Notes: generated by a model not told the origin, from the letters alone. A stretch of DNA of 64,000 bases from Henricia sp. BOLD:AAB3569 (GCA_037783545.1 JBBELK010000218.1:620001-684000), one strand, 5' to 3'; positions 22,845 through 35,206 are shown, numbered from the stretch's first letter. Translations and numbers: made by a program.

Positions 22845-25081
22845 GAATGATGAAGCATTTTAACATCTTTGCTCAGAACTACAGCTGCATATGGTTTCTA
22901 TGTAAGTAAAATATTTTCTTTGTAAGTTCTTCTTGATCCTCTCCTTGATATCTAGTATGCCTCAAGATTTTACATTTTGTCATGTAGGATTCATAGATTC
23001 CTTGTGACTGAATTGAGTGCCATGCATCCCTGTACTCCATCAATTCCGTTTCCCCCACATTCCTGCCAATCGAAGCCGAAAAGACCACCACACACTGGGT
23101 GACATTCAATTCAACTCTTCCCCAAAGTATTATTATTACTTCAAACTAGCAACAGGCAAATTCATTTTCTGGCCAAAAATAAAAGTCAAGAACACCCACA
23201 AGGATCTTTAACCTTACTACTCTGCCGTTCAACCACAAAGCATGTCTGCAGGGAAATTTTTCTTCTTGCCACTTCTAGCGGCAATATCGTTTCAACGTAC
23301 ACCAGCAGTTGAATGCACACAAAAAAAGGTTACCAAAAGTACGTCCTCGCTGTTGGAATTAGGAGAAGGGTTCCTGGAGGAAGTTCAGTGGGTCGTGTGA
23401 TGGTTCTATAAAGGACATTGGCGTCAGTCTCCAGCCAAGAATGTAATCACCTGGAATTCAATTGGTACTAGTGTCAAATTATAGTCCAGTGCCTGGCCTC
23501 ATGTGTGTGCAGTGAATGCTTGTGGATTGCTAGAAACGAAAGAATAGCGTTGTTGCGTTGTGTTTTCTTTAGTGCGAGGAAGTGGTCTCGGGTGCTTTCT
23601 CTGAAAACTCAGATTCGTCTAAAGGTTAAAATTAAGACCCATTCAAAATAAGTAGTATTTATAGCACTGATACAAACTTTTAAACGCATAAATGCCTATT
23701 TATGTAGGTTTAAAATACTATATTTTTGTTGGAATTAAGGAAGGATAAATAAATCAGAACATCAATCCAAGGTCCCTTGGTTTAGCCTACCACTGTTACT
23801 TATAGATCTAGTTTTTACACTCCATATCCTTCCCAAACAAATGGATCCTATTTGCAAATTTTACATACAATAATGAACTCTCATTAGAGCACTTTTTATA
23901 GGCTCAAACTAATATGATCTTTATATCTGCAAAGTTCTATAACTAAGTATCCAATATGCACAGTACAAAATGATAGGACTTCTGGGGGAGGGGGAGATTT
24001 TTGTATCATTAGGTTTCTATCAGGGGGTGCTCCAACAGGAATATGTCGGGTGCACATTTTTGAATGTACACTAGAAAATATACATACTTTTTTTATACAG
24101 GTGCTACCTGTAAAGTGTATGTTTCTCCTCAATTGCTCAGGATTAACTTTTTACAAACCTTGCGCTTACGTATATCATACTCCTTGGCCCGTGAACCATA
24201 GCTGATATGGTGTCAGACACGGAACACTGGCTCACTGCCTGGTTCCGGAAGTTATTGAATATTCAATTGAGTTCGGTATCCATTGTGTCTGTTGATACTT
24301 TAGGCCTGATCAATATTTCTGTGAGGGGATGAATGATTTGAGTTGGTAGTCAAATTGTTTTACTGTCCGATCACAAATTTCAAACTTGATTTTAAGTTGA
24401 TGGTGGTATTAATAATAGATTTTAGTTAAAAAACTGGTGTGAAATGAATCAGGAAAGCTTAAGTGATGTTGTACTATATACAGTGCCCCTTGTGGAAATG
24501 AAATATTCCCCTGTGCAACAAAAAGCAGATATATTGCTGAATTGAAAAGACATTTTCCACAAAGATTGGTCTGTATTTTGTTGGAGGTTGGGAGCTTTTC
24601 TTTCGAAAACAAAAAAATTGGGCTTTTAACCATCAAAAGCTCTATGATAAAAGAACTGGTATCGCACAAGGTATTGAGCTGTGTCGTTAGGTGAACAGCG
24701 GGAGGTAGACAGTGTACACAACTGTACAGACCCCTTCAAAAGAGTTTCTTTTCAGCCTCAAATTTCCAACTCATATTTGTATGAATTGAACATTTTTTTT
24801 CTTGCGGAAGGAGGGGAGCGTTCGTATTGTGAAGTGATACTGCAAAAGTAGATCAGACGAGGCAAATGTGTTAACCAGGGTCATTTGGGAGTTGTGTGAA
24901 TTCTTGTGCGTCTTTGTTGATTGACTGCCAGCTGCCTAGTTTGTTTGACCAAAGTTTGTGTTTCTGTCTCGGAAGGTGTTGTCATGCATTCATTTGTCGT
25001 CCTTCAAGCTGAAACTTTGATCACCTCACACTTTTACTTTTTGAATAGTTCAAGTCAAGACCATGACCCTGTCTTCATAAC
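22845..25081. other. Intergenic DNA, 2.2 kb
   Basis: No gene or element recognised. Several open frames under 90 codons lack coding character. Confidence 0.45.
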
Positions 25082-25288
25082 CAGTAGCGTCGCCAGACAT
25101 TTCAAAGTAGGGAGGTGCCAAAGGGGTGGCACAACAATTTGGGAAAAAAACACACTAATTCTTCCAATTATACATGCAGATTTTCAAACCTCAAATTTCA
25201 TTTGGGGAGGGGGAACAAGGGGGAGGGTGTATGACACCTTTTTTGGCATGTGCTCCCCCCAAGGCTGTCTCCCTTGGCGACACCACTG
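25082..25288. mobile_element. hAT-like MITE (CAGTRGYGTCGCCA termini)
   Basis: Begins CAGTAGCGTCGCCAGACAT and ends TTGGCGACACCACTG, a near-perfect TIR starting with CAGT. The outer octamers (TTCATAAC, CATCTAAC) agree only in part, so the target duplication is decayed. The interior has G-rich and C-rich tracts. Confidence 0.6.
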
Positions 25289-25535
25289 CATCTAACTCAT
25301 ACCTTTCCTCAGCCATTTTCAACTTTATAAAATCCTATATGCCTTTAGCTCCAACCCCTTATACCTTCTAAAAACACAATCTCAAAAGGAGACACAAATT
25401 ACTCTCAACAGGTATTCAAAATCCGAGCTAAATGAGAATACCTGAAGAAAAAAGTCTAGAAAATTAATTCAATTGACCTTATAAGTATATGTAATTAACA
25501 CCTTGTTGGTGCAACTTCATTGTAAATCCTACATG

Positions 25536-26309
25536 AGGCCTTTTCCCACAGCACTTTAACCCCGAGATAACCCGGGTAACAGAAAAATTTAACCCCGAGA
25601 TTACCCGGGTTAAGGGTTCGTTTCCCACGGCAAATCTCGGGGTTACGAATTACCCGGGTTATCTGGCAAAAAATGCCACTTAACCCGGGTAATTTCTAGC
25701 CCTGCTCGGGAGGTGGGTTAACCCACCAATCTCGGGGTTAACGGCGACCTTGAGACGATTCTCCGGGTTAACGTTTGTCGTGGGAAACGACGACAATAGC
25801 CTACCCGGGTAGGCTATTTAGCGAGTTAAATTCTTGCCGCAATAATGATTGGCATTGGCTTGCCGCGCTTGAATCGCACTGTCAAACTGGTACTCTTCTG
25901 AAGGTAGTGTACAACAAAATACGCGTGGGGCCAGTGACAAAGCACACAGTACACATCGATAAATATTATTAAACATGCGAAATATTAACAGCAAAATTGC
26001 CAGCGATGTTTCTGTGTCGTCCGCCATGTTTGTGTGTGCGTGCGCAGCCTGATCGATCGATCGATTTTCCACACGCAATGGTTTGCGGGTATTTGTGCTG
26101 ATTGGTGTACCCGGGTACGTGCGCATGCAGAAATGCCGTGGGAAAAGGGTCGCTGTTGTACCCGTGTAAGAGACGACCCGGGTAAGTGCTTCTCCGGGTT
26201 AACGCTTGTCGTGTGAAAAGAAACTCCGGGTTAAATGTAACCCGGGTTATTTACCGCTACCCGGGTAGAAAAGTTACCCGGGTAGGAGGTGGGTAGTGGG
26301 AAAAGGCCT
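25536..26309. mobile_element. TIR element packed with ACCCGGGTAA palindromes
   Basis: AGGCCTTTTCCCAC at the left and GTGGGAAAAGGCCT at the right form an exact 14-bp TIR. I count ten ACCCGGGT cores at 25569, 25604, 25652, 25684, 25803, 26108, 26176, 26240, 26260 and 26276 (approximate), plus CTCCGGGTTAA variants. All lie in the outer thirds; a word-free middle (25830-26090) separates them. No transposase. Confidence 0.75.
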
Positions 26310-26648
26310 ATGCTGTTCTTTGCTATCACAATTGGATTTGTAAGCTCTAGCTCTTGGCACTGTTCCGAAGAGGGAGGTGGTTTATTAGTGTGGACACTAA
26401 AGATGCATCCCATTCTTGTGGTTTAGAGAGTGACACATCAGTACCTATTGTGTGGGGATTGTTGAGAATATCTCCTCCAAATATTATGCTGTCATGAAAG
26501 ATGTTGGAGAGGTTTTTTTTCTCTCCAAAGAATGTTGCTGCTGAATTACTTAATTGCAGGTTTGTGAGTGATGTCTTACGGGATGTTTTTGTTACCTTTA
26601 CTTTGTAACAGCGCCTTATTGACCCCCTTCGAACACGTGCGAATACGC
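26310..26648. other. Intergenic DNA
   Basis: Nothing recognised. Confidence 0.5.
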
Positions 26649-26843
26649 CATTTTGGGAGTCAAATAATGCTGAGTCATTGTGGAAGCGATGTGCGTGCGC
26701 GTTGTGTGTCTCTCTGGTGGGCGTAATGCGGTTTAATTCACCAATGGGAGCCTCAGCATAGCGCGTTACGCGCGCTATGGACACACACAACGCGCACGCA
26801 CATTGCTTCCACAACGACGAGGCATTATTTAACTCCCAAAATG
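26649..26843. mobile_element. Long-hairpin foldback element
   Basis: Arms of about 62 bp, nearly perfect: the left has CATTTTGGGAGTCAAATAAT and GATGTGCGTGCGCGTTGTGT, the right their complement. The remaining loop contains GCGCGTTACGCGCGC. The 169-codon minus-strand open frame over this region reads through the hairpin and is not a gene. Confidence 0.75.
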
Positions 26844-27249
26844 ACGTCATTGGCACGAGCTTAATTGAAAGGTCTTGAAGAGTTCCATATGTACAATGTA
26901 CCTATTTTTAGTATTTGCAGGACTCGGTGAAAATGAGTTTCAGTTAAATGTTTATGGACACACTCTGGATGAATAAAAAATGGAAAGAACACTTTACTAC
27001 ATGTATATTCAAGTTGTGTTTCTGAATGGGTACATTTCTTTGTCCGATTGCGGAGAGAAAATGCAAAGATGTAAGTGTCATAAGTCATGAGATCATGGTG
27101 TCAGTTTTACTTTACAAGTACTTTACACATACGGCTTAATACATTTTTTCCATGATACAAATTGATTTTTCGTTGATGTAACATTATGCCAGTGGAGTAC
27201 CTTTCTCCATGGTAACCGTAGTAAGGTTGGATTCATACTGACCTTTTTG
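26844..27249. other. Intergenic DNA
   Basis: Nothing recognised. Confidence 0.5.
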
Positions 27250-27470
27250 TGTGCATTTAAAACGTGTATAAATTTGTCACGAATTGCCTTGAGAAAATGT
27301 AGTGTGGAGAGAATTTTATGTAAAAATAATGCACCGAAAACCGCGGAATCAACTTGGTCGGCGAGCATTTTGGGATCCTGTGGTTTTCAGTCTGTCACTT
27401 CACATCAAATTGGCTCTACATTGCATTTTCTCGAGGCAGTGCGAGTCACATTTATTCACATTTAACATGT
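27250..27470. repeat. Imperfect inverted repeat
   Basis: The left has GCATTTAAAACGTGTATAAA and GCCTTGAGAAAATGTAG. The right reads as their diverged complement (GCATTTTCTCGAGGCAGTG, then TTTATTCACATTTAAC). Probably an old foldback element. Confidence 0.45.
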
Positions 27471-27494
27471 GGAGCAAGGTCAGTGATCCAGCCT

Positions 27495-28068
27495 AAAGTG
27501 GTGTTCCCATTGGACCACGATGTAAAACGTACAGGGCGAGAGAGGCTGCGGAAACTTTCCGCTCAACCGCGGGAGTTTTACAGGGCCCTCGAAAGGTCCA
27601 ATGGGAACAGCGCCGCCCTGTAAAACTACCGCTACCGCTGTGTAAAATGCCAAATGGATGACGTCACTTCCTGCATCGTGCAATCCCACCACACATTGCG
27701 CGAACAAATTATGGTTATTATGTACGGGCCCTGTATGTACGTACGCACGTGTTTTTTCATGCTCTTTTCTTCGCAAATATAATGGCAAGTTTAATCGAAG
27801 TTGTTCGAAATTTGATTGGGTTTCGTGCAGCATGCACACAATTAATAATTTCGCGCCAATATGTGTATCGCATGGCATGTCAAACATCCTGTTAGGTCAA
27901 AGGTTATGTAAACCACGCCCTCAATTGACCACATATGGCCAGCTGAGTAGCTAAATTTTTCGCTCGCGTCGTGTAAAATATATGGTAAGTGGGAACGCAC
28001 GGGAGATTTACAGGAAGGAATATTTACAGGGAGTCGCGGAAAAAGAAGTCCAATGGGAACACACTTTA
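27495..28068. mobile_element. TIR element with TTTACAGGG words
   Basis: Left AAAGTGGTGTTCCCATTGGA, right the near complement (TCCAATGGGAACACACTTT). AGCCT flanks both ends (27490-27494, 28069-28073), a plausible 5-bp duplication. TGTAAAAC or TTTACAGGG words recur in both outer parts; the middle is free of them. Confidence 0.65.
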
Positions 28069-28073
28069 AGCCT

Positions 28074-28930
28074 GGTAAAACTTCCCACTGCACACCATAA
28101 AGGTCAATTTCAAGGATTGACACTTATTTGAAAGTTCACCGACTGTTCAGATTGGACAAGGCTCCATATAAGGAACCCAATGATGACACAGCTTTACTGG
28201 ATGAGCAGTACTTGACAATGGGGGAAGTTTACCCACGGTCCTGCAGTGAAAATGACCCTTAACCCATATTTGTTCAGAAAGAACGGTGCAGGAGGTAGGG
28301 GGAAGGTTCATCCGGCTGCACTTCGATCTGAAATATAGCAACAAGCAAAATTATAGTAAATATTTCAAGGACAACAAATAATGCTCTACAAAGTATGAAT
28401 GTCCGAAATCAATTTCGGACATTCCTCAAATGTTTTTGCCTTGTTATCTTGTTCCAATAATTAGTCAAAATTGTAGCTGACAAAAAATACCTCTTGTAAA
28501 AAAACTACAGCCGTAGATATCTGGAGATAAATGCATGTGATAAGCGCCGGCATTTATCACAGAAAGGGTGCAATATTTAGCAGCCGTAAACAGTGTCTGG
28601 GTTAAGTCGGTCGTGTCTTCTTTTGTCCTGTCTATCTCAGTGACATGGAGAGGACACACTCGAGTAAAGACTTCAAAGTAATCAATGAATTCACCATTCA
28701 TTATTCCGTTCCTTGAGCTGGTATCTTTCAAACCTTTCACAAGTTAATAAATTGTTATTCCGTAGGGTCACTGTTGTCAGTTGGAAAAGTGCAAGGTGCT
28801 TTTGCCCAAGAGTGCTTGGTAAATTTACCCTTGATCTTATGGCATATATGGGAGCTAAAATTCCTTGGCTGACAAAAATTATCCAGCTTTGATATTACGA
28901 TACCCTGGGAATACTCTTTCTGGTGTGAAT
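28074..28930. other. Intergenic DNA with a short perfect palindrome
   Basis: AATGTCCGAAAT and its complement, with a two-base centre, form a near-continuous palindrome at 28398-28423. Nothing else recognised. Confidence 0.5.
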
Positions 28931-29302
28931 CTGGTGGTCTACATGAACCAACATTTGTTGGCCAACAAGGTCCAACACGTGTCTGACGATGTCGGCCGAC
29001 CAAAAGTTGGATTGTGTGGACGTCACTCCAGACAACGTCCAACAACATATCCAACTAGTTGGAACATGTTGGAACATGTTTCTATCGCCCGACTTTGTTA
29101 GAGCTTGTTGGATAAACGGGCCAATAGCAGATTAGAACACCTCACACGTTAAGGCAGCAACCAACTGCAGTCGAGATATGCTGGAACATGTTGGTTCGCA
29201 CGGTCGAACACATCCATGTACTGCCCAACAAGTTCCAACTATACATGTACATGTGTGTCGTTGTTGGCCGACAAATGTTGGCTCGTGTAGATGGCCGGCC
29301 TT
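28931..29302. mobile_element. TIR element with GTTGG/CCAAC words
   Basis: The left has GGTCTACATGAACCAACATT then TGTTGGCC; the right mirrors it (GGCCGACAAATGTTGG, CTCGTGTAGATGGCC). The body is dense with CCAACA and TGTTGGAAC words, including GTTGGAACATGTTGGAACAT near 29059. No coding capacity. Confidence 0.6.
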
Positions 29303-30026
29303 TAGCTGGGGGCAAACTAAAAGATCTGTCTGATATTCCGATAGGCCAGGACAGCTACAGACTTCATGGCACCTCTTTCTCATCTGATTTTCCCTTCAAA
29401 TTGAAACTCAGATTTTAAAATGCACAACTTCTTCACAAAGCTTCCCTGCAGTCTCTGTGATTAATGGGCCGAATGCATAATAGAAGCATGGTGAGAAACC
29501 ATTCCCGTACCACCCCCGCGTAGAATTAATCAGAGACCTTACCGATAAGGTACTGTCTTCGTTGTCAGTGTTATCTTGCATAGTTGTTGCAATTGCAAGT
29601 ACATGCAACTATGCCATGCACACCTCCATAGTCAAGCCAACTTAGTCACCTTTTGTTTCCATTCTTGTCGCAATTATAAAGGCAGTGATGGGTTGGAGAT
29701 GTACCCTTGATATTTTCATTGTATAAAGTATGAGTTTGCTTATTAATCTTTTTACTGGAAAATTTTAATTAATGATAGAGAGACACTTAACAATGACCCA
29801 GTTATGTCATGTCCAAAATACTTGTCTTTAGAACTCATCTGAACTCGTTCTGTGAAGGTTGTGACTATTCAAACCTATTGAATTCAGGAAAAATAAATAT
29901 TGTAGGGTCTTTCTTGGATCTGCAGCCCATTTTGATAATCTACACGTAAATAATATTTTTCTACAAATGCCTTTTATTTTATCTCAAAGTAGAAGAAATA
30001 ACTTTAACTTGGTCTAAGATGATAAC
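29303..30026. other. Intergenic DNA
   Basis: Nothing recognised. Confidence 0.5.
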
Positions 30027-30030
30027 TTAA

Positions 30031-30128
30031 AGGCAGAGGCTCATCAATGCGCGCGTGAGGCCAAATTCGTGCCATAACATACGCAGCTCCATACCTTTGC
30101 TATGGAGCTGCGTATTTGCTATGGAGCC
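30031..30128. mobile_element. TTAA hairpin MITE, copy 3, right part deleted
   Basis: TTAA at 30027-30030 then AGGCAGAGGCTCATCAATGC, as in the copies at 20718 and 43644. After the hairpin turn (GCTATGGAGCTGCGTATTT) the right arm is lost except GAGCCTGT, and family A begins. Confidence 0.65.
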
Positions 30129-30440
30129 TGTACAAAAGCCCTATCATTTGCAAGATAAAACTTTTTACAGATTCGTGGAATAAGAGTGTAATATATCACT
30201 AAAGGAAGAATGTTGGTAAACAAGCCTGAAGAAATTTTAGCTACTTAGATAATGCTTCAGAAAACCTCGAAAATCTACATGTATACATGGATTTTGTGTA
30301 TAAGTGAATGGTAAAAATATTTTAGAAAACCACCTTCGGTTGTCAATTTTCAGCAAGAAATACCATTTTGGACGGAAATAAATTCATATGGTATTTGTTA
30401 TCATTGCTATCAACACTTTGAGTAAGGTTTTTCTTGTCAA
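30128..30440 (-). mobile_element. Dispersed family A, reverse copy
   Basis: Reverse complement of 7215-7574: shared blocks AAGCCCTATCATTTGCAAGA, CAGATTCGTGGAATAAGAGT, CCTTCGGTTGTCAATTTTCA and CATGAAAAACAAAA. The distal end is truncated near 30440. Confidence 0.65.
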
Positions 30441-30474
30441 CTCATGAAAAACAAAAAACAAGAAATATTTCCTT

Positions 30475-30720
30475 CTAAAAAGCTGATACGAACTTCACAA
30501 AGAATGGCAATTGCAGCGATGCGTCGCAGTAAGGGTGCCGCCATTTTGTCCGAATACTGTTTTTACGAACAACTTTTTCGTGTATTGCCATAGGAATGCA
30601 CGATGGACTTGTACGGAAAGACGTCATTCTTTGCCTAGTATTCGGACAAAATGGCAGCGTCCATAGTGCAATGCATCGCTAAAATTACCATTCTTTGTGA
30701 AGTTGGTATTCGCTTTTTAG
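30475..30720. mobile_element. Foldback element with about 95-bp arms
   Basis: The left begins CTAAAAAGCTGATACGAACT then TCACAAAGAATGG and runs to CCATTTTGTCCGAATACT; the right is a close complement. Only about 60 bases of loop remain. The termini are CTAAAAAGC and GCTTTTTAG. Confidence 0.75.
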
Positions 30721-31653
30721 TGGATAATATTTTATGTTCTTTGCATTACAATAATGTACGAGCTGTACTTGTTGAGCACAAGGTCTTTTGTTTTTTGGGT
30801 ATAATTCCCCTTTGATATGTCATTCCTTAAAAGGCCCCTAAAATGCTCAATAACTTGAAGGATTACTTGTGTCATTTTTATACTCCATGAATAAAAAGTG
30901 GCATTGTTCAACTTTGAATTTTTTTCTCACATAAACGCATGTCACTTTAGGAACACACAGCAGAAAAGCAAAGAAAATCATAAGACTTAAAACAGGAGTT
31001 TTTTCATGGTTTGCAACAGGCAACATGTAAAACAAACCTAAACTGTCATGGGTTACACAAGTTTCAGCAAGTTGGAGAAAATTGTGGAAACTTTGGTGCA
31101 CAGTTGAATGAGATTTTCCCGTGTTTTCCTAATGTGACATCACCACTTTGCTCATGCATATGTAAATTTTCATTAGCATAAAAATCAAAAACCTTGATTT
31201 TAACCCCCCCCCCCCCCCCCCCAAGCAACTTCCAAGTGGGGTTTTTATGATTGTAAATTAATGGACTAGTTCCATAGCACAGATTTCATTGATAAAAACA
31301 CCATTTTAGGGGTCCTTTAATACTGTTTAACACCTGAGCTCCCTGGGCAGTATACAATCCCCAGCTACGTAGGTACTCATGAGCTCATCAAACATGTAAC
31401 ACATCCTCAGCTACCCTTCCATGTACCCATTTACTGGGTGGAAATATCACATCAAAACCTGGAATATTTTAGAACATGCTTATTAATATTTATGAATTGT
31501 GTGGGTTGTATTAAAAACCTTTGATCACTATACTAAACATTACTCCCGCAGGAAAAATTTCCTTCAGGCAAGGATTAGTAAAATAAAATCAGTCTAAATT
31601 AAATTCTGACTAATTGCAATCCCCGTTGCGAAATGATTCGAACCGGCCATTCA
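30721..31653. other. Intergenic DNA with a 19-base C run
   Basis: The C run is at 31204-31222. CTCCCTGGGCAGTATACAATC near 31340 resembles the complement of GACTGTATACTCCCCAGGGA near 36336, a fragment of a shared dispersed repeat. Confidence 0.5.
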
Positions 31654-31657
31654 ACAC

Positions 31658-31800
31658 CGGCTAGCTCGGTGGTCGAGTGGTTAAGACGTCTGCCTTGTTT
31701 GCAGGAGGTCGTGTGTTCGAGTCCCTCCTGAGCACGCTATGAAGTTTTTCATAGTGTCTCGGGAAGGCACTGAGTATACAGTGTTAATAAATACGTCGGG
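31658..31800 (+). mobile_element. tRNA-derived SINE
   Basis: The head contains GCTAGCTCGGTGGTCGAGTG (A-box region), TCTGCCTTGTTTGCAGG (anticodon-arm-like, TGT in the loop) and GTGTTCGAGTCCCTCC (B-box). The acceptor stem does not close, so this is a SINE rather than a tRNA gene. The tail, TCGGGAAGGCACTGAGTATA, follows. Confidence 0.6.
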
Positions 31801-33751
31801 TAGGGGCAAAAACAACCTTACTTAAGATTAGTAAAATAGTTTTTATATTTATTGGACACAACCCCATTCCCACAGTCAAATATATCAAAGTCCAACATAC
31901 ATGTATCTGCAAACCGGAAATATTGATCTTCGATAAAAAGATTTCTTGTCCATTGTTTGTTTAAAGCAAACCGAATAACGGATATGGTTAGATAGTGCAG
32001 GGGAGACTCCAGGCGCCTTTGATTGGTACAAAGTTCAATTGGCTGTTGTCATTCCTGAGAGGTTTGTGTCCCAGCTGTTCCAATTCCAGAGGGTGGGAGG
32101 TTGAAGTGAGCTTTAGGCTCTAAATAATGGAAGTTTTTGTTACAATTCTAGTGCTAAGGGTACCAGATTAAAAGTAAGTGAATTTGAGACAGAAATTGGC
32201 ACTGGTACTTTTTTTATTCTTGCCCCAGATTTGTATAAATTTTCTTGTCATAAAGTTCTTTCTTTTCTTACTGACCCTTGAATTTTAGCAAGAAGGTGAA
32301 GAGTCAAATGTAGAATAAAAAATAAAAACACTTGGAGGACTTTGCATAATCGTGATATTTTGAGAGGCAAACACTAAAGTTCATCAAAGTGGAATTGCCT
32401 GATAAAATGTTAAAACTGATAAAAGCACTTAAGTAAATATTTTTGGTGTGCGCCATTTTTGGATACCGTCATAAAATATATTTATGGTTGGATTGCTGTT
32501 CCAAGCACACGCACGCATGGGAGGCATAGAATTTGTGAGGATTTATTGAGTATCCTGGTCTTTTTTGAGCTCATCTTCAGAATAATTTCTTAAATGCCTG
32601 TTTCAGTCTTATTGCATTCATTGTCTTTTTGTGTCACAATTGGCCAACGTTTTATTTACTGTTTGTTTTCCGGTATTTGTGTCTGTAAATGCTGGACTTT
32701 TACCCGAAATTAACTTTTGGCCAGTCACTTTGCTCTTTAGATTTTGGGGAAAAAAATAAACAAATTAGTCACGTGACCTGGTAGTTTGAGGTATTTGACC
32801 CTAATTTCATTTCAAAAGAGATTGAAGATTATTGCCAAAGTCATTAGTTTTAATGAGTGTGTCAATTTGTCTGATTACCCGGATTAATCAAGTTTGAGGT
32901 CAGAGTGCTTTTGGTTGTCTGTCACGCCTCAGGAAGCTTATAGGTGGGGAAATGGAATAAATTTTTATAATGTTAAATGTACATGCAATCTGTTATTATC
33001 ACTGATATCGGATCACTTGCTTGATCACCCTGAGTGCTCGGAACAATACAGCGAACAGCAGTTCACGGTACTGGCCAGAGCATGCAGTATCATGCATCTC
33101 CACATGCTCGAAGCTATGTATATCCACTTCACTATACCTGTGTTATGTCACCAGAAAATTTGTTCACACGCTACATGTAGTCTAACAGCGCATGCGCAGT
33201 AGTGTACTCCCTGCTGTTGCCAGCTGTGGTATCAGCGCGTAGCATTCTGATTATGTCGTCACTGCTCTGCAGCCTTATATTTGCACCAATAGCGTACCCA
33301 CACCATTTCTTGCGTTTTGCTTAATTATATTTTCTTATATCGGATTGTTTTAATTTTGGTTTGCAAAAACATACATTCAAAAAAGCACTGATGACAGTTT
33401 CCCAGTAGTATATGCACAGGGCTGAAATGGCCCCAAGCCCAGTTACATTTATTGTGTACTGCTCCTGAAGTAAATCCCTGAATTACATAATAATTTTCAC
33501 AGCAATAAAAGGTGTTTGGCTGGCCTTCAAACTTGACAATGGATTCCAATGATCTTATCCTTTACCACATGTTTTCTTTGGTCTTGACCTCTGTGATATG
33601 TACACCAACACCCCCCAAATTTTGCAATATTGCTATTCTATTCAAATCACTGGTGCCCTTTAATAATTGGCTGAAGATCGTGAGGGACCTTGGTCTGATA
33701 GACCCTGGAGAAGTCAATAAACGATTAAAGGAGCTTGTTCGGATTTTTCCA
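31801..33751. other. Intergenic DNA, about 1.9 kb
   Basis: No gene recognised. The 220-codon frame starting at 33512 continues into repeat sequence and is treated as chance. Confidence 0.45.
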
Positions 33752-33905
33752 AAAAATTATATAAAATACCTCCCCAAAATAACATCTATGGGAAGAAAAA
33801 AAGGAAATTTGAAATCTCCAATTAGTTTACAAAACATCAGTGTTTTTTTGTATGATATCCTTGAAAATATACGGATTGAGAGTGCAAAATTTCAGAAAAT
33901 CATGC
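33752..33905 (-). repeat. Dispersed family B, truncated reverse copy
   Basis: Reverse complement of family B: blocks TATAAAATACCTCCCCAAAA, ATCTATGGGAAGAAAA, AATTAGTTTACAAAACATC and AATATACGGATTGAGAGTGC match 9600-9780 in order, with an internal deletion. This explains the largest open frame in the window (33512-34174). Confidence 0.6.
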
Positions 33906-34037
33906 CTGGAGTTTTGCCACTGACAGGGCACTATCATTGGCTTATACCCATTGCATGGTGCACTGCATGGTGGTCATTTTTGGGGGTAACTATATTGTCA
34001 CTTTGCGTGATGCATGAGAAGGCGCTTTGTGAGCTAC

Positions 34038-34101
34038 TGTCACATCATTTAAATAAGCAAATATGTCCCCTAACATGGCCGTCTGTGCAAAGGATCTATA
34101 G
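34038..34101 (-). repeat. Short dispersed repeat (TATAGAC...TTTGCAC), copy 1
   Basis: The minus strand reads TATAGATCCTTTGCACAGAC then GGCCATG and CTTATTTAAATGATGTGAC. The same 60-65 bp recur at 45398-45458 and 53242-53305 (plus strand). Confidence 0.55.
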
Positions 34102-34222
34102 TATTGGATATTTTCTTGTGCTTGTAAAGGGTATTTCCAGTAGAATATTAAAGAGCTATGGCAAAAATTACTAAATGCACCAATAAAGGTTGTAGCCACA
34201 GTCGTGTACGTTATGTTTCTGC

Positions 34223-34428
34223 CTTGTTTGATCAAGTACTTTTCCGAGTACTTTCAGCATTTCAAAGACCATAAGTAATTGTAAAAGCCAAACTGGGGTT
34301 ATTACTTTCAAACCAAGTATAAGTACAGTTCTTATTGTACAGCGAGTTTGACATTTTCTGTGTAATCATAACTTATATTAGACAACATTTCCTTCAAGTA
34401 CTCGAAAAGTACTCGACTACAACACTAA
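34223..34428. mobile_element. Relic of a hAT-like GAGTACTT element
   Basis: The right end, AGTACTCGACTACAACACTA, is one base off the CTACAACACTG terminus of 3889-4736. The left has AAGTACTTTTCCGAGTACTT. Interior about 150 bp, non-coding. Confidence 0.5.
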
Positions 34429-35206
34429 AATTTTCCAGATCTTTGCCAGGATGAAGGTGAATGTAATTAGCACAATTAAGCTAAAGATGTGTTTGCACTG
34501 TGTCTCTTTTAGTTTTTAAAAAAATCCACTGGCATAATAATGCATTTGTTAAACCCATTTAACAAAAAGTGATTACAACACTAATAGAGAAGTAATTACA
34601 ACCCTTGGTGTATTGTGTTCTTGAGCAAGACCGTTCGCATTAAATTGCTTCTTTTGGGGTTTTTTCATCCAGGACCAAGTTTTCCTGTGTTGCAGAGCTG
34701 CCAACCCTCCCGGATTTTGCAACTGATCTTGTGACTCCTGACATGGATGTATCCCTCCTGGATTGTCAATTAACAACCTCAGAGATTTATAGAGGTATCT
34801 GACGTCAGGAGATCAACCTACTTTCCATGAGTTTTCGTTAAAATCTGTGCAAGTTGGCAGCTCTGGCGTTGTAATCTTATTGACCTGTGATTGCATAATT
34901 GCAGCCGTGTTACAGGAAATAAGAAGGTCATAAATGAATGTTAGTGAGCTACATGATTACCAGGGGTAATAGTGATGTGTATAACACTTAGGTCTGTCTG
35001 TACCACACTCTGTTTGATAATGTGGTTTGGTGTTTCGTTGAATTTACCCTTGCAGATTTAAGGGTAGGACACCTTGGTATGCTGATGACTTGAGCTTAGT
35101 TTGAGCACTATTTCATACTCGAGACATGCTTAAAAGCATCCGTGCTTGGAGGCTGCTGTTGTCTAAGACAGTGTCATACCGTAAACAAAGTTCCGCTCAG
35201 CTAGTA
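34429..35206. other. Intergenic DNA
   Basis: An inverted pair (GAGCTGCCAACCCTCCCGGA near 34697, AGTTGGCAGCTC near 34851) suggests another old foldback element. No gene. Confidence 0.4.

Noticed and set aside
26347-26856. 169-codon minus-strand open frame
   Set aside because: It overlaps the hairpin element at 26649-26843; the reading frame is a by-product of the arms.
31658-31733. Functional tRNA-Thr-like gene
   Set aside because: A- and B-boxes and an anticodon arm are present, but the acceptor stem does not close and a SINE tail follows.
33512-34174. Longest open frame (220 codons)
   Set aside because: It runs through a reversed family B fragment and the short TATAGAC repeat, has A+T-driven composition and matches no protein I know.
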